A stretch of DNA of 64,000 nucleotides from Cenococcum geophilum 1.58 (lineage: Eukaryota; Ascomycota; Dothideomycetes; Gloniales; Gloniaceae). The stretch is taken from positions 310,001 through 374,000 of the forward strand of contig KV748213.1 in the NCBI GenBank assembly GCA_001692895.1. The letters run 5' to 3'. The notes below the pieces were generated by a model that worked only from the letters and a program-made list of their open reading frames with translations, ran no database searches and was not told the origin of the DNA. The position numbers and the translations under genes were made by a program. Below are positions 60,546 to 64,000 of this stretch, in pieces (the stretch's first letter is position 1; each line of letters begins with the position of its first letter).

Positions 60546-61372
60546 TATTAGGGGCACGGTCGGGCTCTATTACGAATGCAATATATAGAGTAGAAGATAA
60601 GCTTTTAAATAGAGGTATTGGCGAGCTGACAAGCGCTATATTAGGGGTTAAAGTACGACGTTAAAGGCGATATAACTATCGTCTACTAGTGAGGCTGTAC
60701 AGCCCTTATAAAACGCGCCCATAATCTCTCAGACCCTTAAAGAGGAATCCACCTCGGCGCTCTGTAATTGGCTGCTAAAGCTAGCGCAAACACTAACGCC
60801 TGCGGCGTATATTAGCTGCGGCGCCAGTCGCTAATTGGTTTAGGTGTAGCGGTGCCAGCCGCTTATTGGCTTAGGAGTTTGCAGGAGGTAAGGTGGATTT
60901 TCTCTCCGAGGGTCTAAGTCAACTGAGATAATTCAGACAAGGGGTTATCCTAAGGGCAACCTAAGGTAATCGCAATAATATCCCTTATATTGCCCCCCCC
61001 CTTTTTATAGCCAGCCATAATCGCTATTACCTTACAGTAGGAAAATTATAAGGGATTATCCCAGAAGGGGTTTAGAGAGATATTAGTATATTACTATATA
61101 TTATCTATCTATCTAACCCCTACTTTAAACTCCTAAAAAACCTTAATAAGGGAAAAACGTAACTAGAGAAAAGATATAAGGATTGCCGGGAACCTATTAA
61201 AAGCCTACTAGAAGCCTACTAGTAACTACTTAGGCTAACTTAAGGATTTTTATATAACTTTATATCTAAGCATTTATACCAGTCTATAATTAATTATAAG
61301 TATTATAGGCAATTTAGTATTCCTAATATAGTCCTATAAAACTATTTAGTATATAGCTTAACGTATCCCATA

Positions 61373-61665
61373 CGCCGTTAATAAAGGTGCTATAGTAAGT
61401 AAACTAACTAGATTATCTAAATTAAGGCTCGCCTTAGCAAAATAAAGCTGTAGATTTAATAAAGCAATTTTACGTCAATATAGTGATAATAAAGCTCCAA
61501 ATTAATATATATTGACTCCGTCGTCACCTAATACAATCCAGATGTTCTTTCTAGCAAGGTCTTCGCATGCAGAGTGGTATTTTACAGAGAGATACTCTGG
61601 TAGAGACGCGTGTTAATGTTTTAGTGTTCGCGTACGGGCCATATTTACATAGCACCTTAACGGCG
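61373..61665. mobile_element. Element T: 293-bp MITE in J1
   Basis: The ends are inverted: CGCCGTTAATAAAGGTGCTA at the left and the complement of the right end, CGCCGTTAAGGTGCTATGTA, differing by a 3-bp gap. CATA flanks both sides (61369-61372 and 61666-61669). The J2 copy has no insertion at this site. It is little mutated and has no coding capacity. Confidence 0.75.
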
Positions 61666-62945
61666 CATAGGATAGGGCCTTAACTTACTATTGTTTTTTA
61701 ACTGTTAAAATATAATCTATAATCGGTTCTTATAATCCTCTACGTTACTAATATATTATTCTCGTATTTACCCTTAGGCTATTAAATGCGGTTAAGGTAT
61801 TAATTAGTTAATTAAAGAGACTTACCTCTTAAGATTTAGTATATGTGCTTTTTAATCTAGTAGTTCTATACTATATATTTAGCGTAGCTCTACTACTTAG
61901 CAAATAGGAGTGACACTTTGTAATAGTATTTATAGCTATTATACGATTATTAAAAATGTCTATAACGTTATTCTTTAATATTATAATATTTTTTAGGTAT
62001 TATTTAACCTATATACGTCTTTAATTAATGTCTTAATTGCCTTTTCCTAGCCGCGTAATTAGTTTTTATAAGAAAGTAATAGCTAGATGGCTTATATGTA
62101 TATTTCCTTTTTTATTATTATAAAATAGCGCTATTATAACAGAGTTATATTGACAAGGTTATGGCTATTTACTAAAAGGGTATTAGAAGGTAAAGTATAA
62201 AAACACTTTACTTATTAAGCTTAATCCTTTTCCTTAATACCTTACTTCCCATTACTAACCTTTATCCAATTTTAGATATATCTTTAATATATTACTAGGA
62301 TTTTCTTCTTTTCTATTAATAATTTAATATACCTCTTTATTCTCCTACTAACTACGCTTTTAAGTAAATTCTAGAGCGTATTTTAGCCCTACTTTTATAT
62401 ATAAAACCCTAACCTCCGCTAACCCGTAACTAGTACTAGTCCTACCTAAATAATTTTGCCTATATATTTTTAAAAGACTAGAAATCTAATAATAGGATTC
62501 TAAAGGCTTATAATAAGACGAACTATATTAAATCTAATACCTTTAGTCCTTATAATTAATGCATATATACTAAAAGCGGTAGTTATGTTAAAGTAAGCTT
62601 TTTATCCTTAATAGATTTCTATTACTAACTTTAGGCTTTAATAGCCTATACCTAAGTAACGACGTTCCTTTAATATCCTTAACTACTATATTACCCGGGA
62701 TCTCTCTTATTCTAGCGTAAATGCTAAATAACTTAGTTAAATTTAAGACTATACTACGGCTATTTATACTACCTATAATTTTCTAGTAAGCTAGATAGTA
62801 ATACCTAATATAAGAATAAGGCTAGTATACTAAGGATAGGGTAAGGGATAGGGGTAATAAAAAGAAGGTCGCTATTTACTATAGAAAGGAGTTTGCGTAT
62901 ATAGGTTAGGTTTTAAAAGAGTATAATATAATGCGTTATTAGGTA

Positions 62946-63372
62946 TATTACGGACGCTTTAAGTACGATATTACGACTACTTAGGGAAGAGTCGAAAGAA
63001 GCTAGTTAGTTGATTTAAGCACGGTCTAAGATAGAGCCGATAGAGCTATATGACGAGGAATGGTAACCGAGGTCACGTAACGTAATCTGTATAATCTGTA
63101 TAATCTAAGTAATCCGTAATAGAGCAGATAGAGCACACGTATATTACGTACAAGAAGGATTTTATAGGAGTACGGTTATGTATTTAAGGACCCTCAGTCC
63201 CTACCTAGATAGTTCCTTCCTTATAGTAATTCTTAGAATATAATTAGAGTTAATCTGTTAGGCAACTACTCCACCAGTTATTATTACGTTGTTAACTTTT
63301 GTACTTACATTTTCTATATACCTAGCCTAATAACAGAATCCACTATAGTTCTTACTACAAGGTTCCGTTATA
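62946..63372 (+). repeat. 5' LTR of element H, variant type
   Basis: TATTACGG to CCGTTATA. It contains ATCTGTATAATCTGTATAATC and AGAGCAGATAGAGC (about 63085-63140), shared with the B LTR and absent from A, C and F. Confidence 0.93.
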
Positions 63373-63416
63373 TAATTACTACCTAGTTATAGTATTAAAT
63401 ATAGAAAGTTAAACAA

Positions 63417-64000
63417 TATACTACCAAAAGCAGCCACCACAACGCCATTGATGGCGGCAACTACATTAAGGTTAGGTAACGACACTAGTATAGCAGATAC
63501 TAACTTATAGCAACCTATAACGGTCGGATAGTTATAAGAGATAGCTAACCAGTTAATAGAAAATAATGCAATATTAGAAAATAGGATTAACGGGATAGGC
63601 GCAGCAAAGGTTAAGTTACTATTAATTAAGAGATACTTAGGAGAAAGATTAAAGCTTAAGGGATTTCTTACGCAAATGCACTTTAAGGTAGCGCAAGAAG
63701 GAGCAAAGCTAGTAATACCTATAGATTAAATAGCGTACGTAGGATTGTTCCTAATAGAAAGAGCACTTAAGTAGTTTAAGCCTTACCTTATAGAAATCCA
63801 GGCAAACGGAATGACGACTATAAACTAAGAGGTACGGTTTATATTCTTAAGCTAGAATAGATTTATAGAGCGACTTACACAAATATTTAGAGACTTAAAG
63901 GCAGTAACTACGGCGGAAATAAAACTCTAAGACATTATATAATAAACCTCAGCAATTAAGTATACAACGCAGTTCCAGACGTTAGCAATATAAGTTAAGT
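63417..64000 (+). pseudogene. gag remnant of element H, partial
   Basis: It starts with ATA for ATG, then LPKAATTTPLMAATTLRLGN, and reads without frameshift to the window end (LLLIKRYLGERLKLKGFLTQ, AYVGLFLIERALK). It is useful as the cleanest copy of the family-1 Gag N-terminus: it does not need the frameshift seen in A near 2400. Confidence 0.85.

Larger units (their letters stand above)
59119..60931. mobile_element. Element Q: non-autonomous TIR DNA transposon (hAT- or MULE-like)
   Basis: 1813 bp, bounded by the 8-bp target duplication TTCAGATA / TTCAGACA. The ends are inverted: TTATCTCAGGTGCCTCAG at the left and the complement TTATCTCAGTTGACTTAG at the right. Similarity continues imperfectly for about 200 bp, with CTCCTRAGCCAATA and the strong subterminal block TCTGAGAGATTATRGGCGCG (left about 59280-59300, right complement about 60718-60740). 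No transposase; the middle is minisatellite. The ends are GC-richer and little mutated compared with the surroundings. An 8-bp duplication fits hAT; very long TIRs are also seen in MULEs. Confidence 0.75.
56450..60939 (-). mobile_element. Element E: internally deleted Ty1/copia, carrying Q
   Basis: It has 193-bp LTRs (minus strand TGTCTGAACGAG to GTACGAACA). The target duplication AGGGG is at 56445-56449 and 60940-60944, and J reads through when E is removed. E is related to D: same leader, Gag, 3' untranslated region and last 80 bp of LTR. Zinc knuckle, protease, most of integrase, RT and RNase H are deleted; a short integrase zinc-binding piece (IHRLYRCFGHL-like, about 57160-57200) joins directly to the 3' region. 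It is non-autonomous. Confidence 0.88.
56281..62945 (-). repeat. J repeat, copy 1, carrying E, Q and MITE T
   Basis: Inverted counterpart of 39724-41611. Its own pieces are 56281-56449, 60940-61372 and 61666-62945. The terminal block (56281-56449) and the 10-C run (60993-61002, complement of the G-run in J2) are conserved. The coding-like frame runs on the minus strand from about 62650 to 61050. Element H cuts it at 62945. Confidence 0.7.
62946..64000 (+). mobile_element. Element H: chromovirus (family 1), 5' part, runs off the window
   Basis: A 427-bp 5' LTR followed by leader and Gag start, inserted in J1. AGGTA (62941-62945) is the left target-site candidate; the right side is outside the window. 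Its LTR is of the B variant type. Confidence 0.92.

Noticed and set aside
1..64000. tRNA or rRNA genes
   Set aside because: No cloverleaf or rRNA core sequence was recognised by eye; a covariance-model search would be decisive and could not be run.

Overview
This window is a gene-poor, repeat-on-repeat block that looks like heterochromatin of a filamentous ascomycete (Pezizomycotina). It is very AT-rich and loaded with TpA. Almost every reading frame of every element is broken by TAA or TAG at places where relatives need CAA, CAG or TGG, and paired copies differ almost only by C-to-T and G-to-A changes. That is the footprint of repeat-induced point mutation (RIP). I see no intact host gene; the longest open frames are about 90 codons and are shadows or artefacts. 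The species cannot be named from this sequence.

Left part (1-38617) is one nested insertion stack built from a single Ty3/gypsy chromovirus family, called family 1 here (about 7.95 kb, 425-bp LTRs with TGTTACGG/CCGTTACA ends). Element B (minus strand, 803-38617) is the oldest. Element A (plus, 1801-9752, target duplication ATAGC) landed inside B's chromodomain. Element C (minus, 10599-32810, ATTAC) landed in B's integrase. A Ty1/copia element D (plus, 13078-19475, CTTCT) landed in C's integrase, and element F (minus, 24914-32771, C[C/T]AAG) landed in C's 5' LTR. Joining the flanks across each insertion restores continuous sequence, so the order of insertion can be read directly.

Middle part (38618-55094) holds older remains: an integrase/chromodomain tail of a second gypsy family (G), one copy of an unidentified 1.9-kb repeat (J2), a 5'-truncated LINE reverse-transcriptase element (K) with an ATT-rich tail, a well-preserved minus-strand chromovirus (L), and a truncated gypsy element (M) with odd leader repeats.

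Right part (55095-64000) has a repeat also seen at the left window edge (R), an unrecognised coding-like stretch (S), and a second J copy (J1) that acted as a landing pad: a deleted copia element E (AGGGG duplication) inserted in it, a long-TIR DNA transposon Q inserted in E's LTR (8-bp duplication), a 293-bp MITE (T) in J1, and another family-1 element H that runs off the window end.

The most interesting signals are: a reading frame of about 310 codons after the family-1 chromodomain that continues unbroken in frame into the 3' LTR; the LTR promoter exchange and relic LTR start in copia element E compared with D; a palindromic module shared by D and an unrelated site; and the new DNA transposons Q and T.
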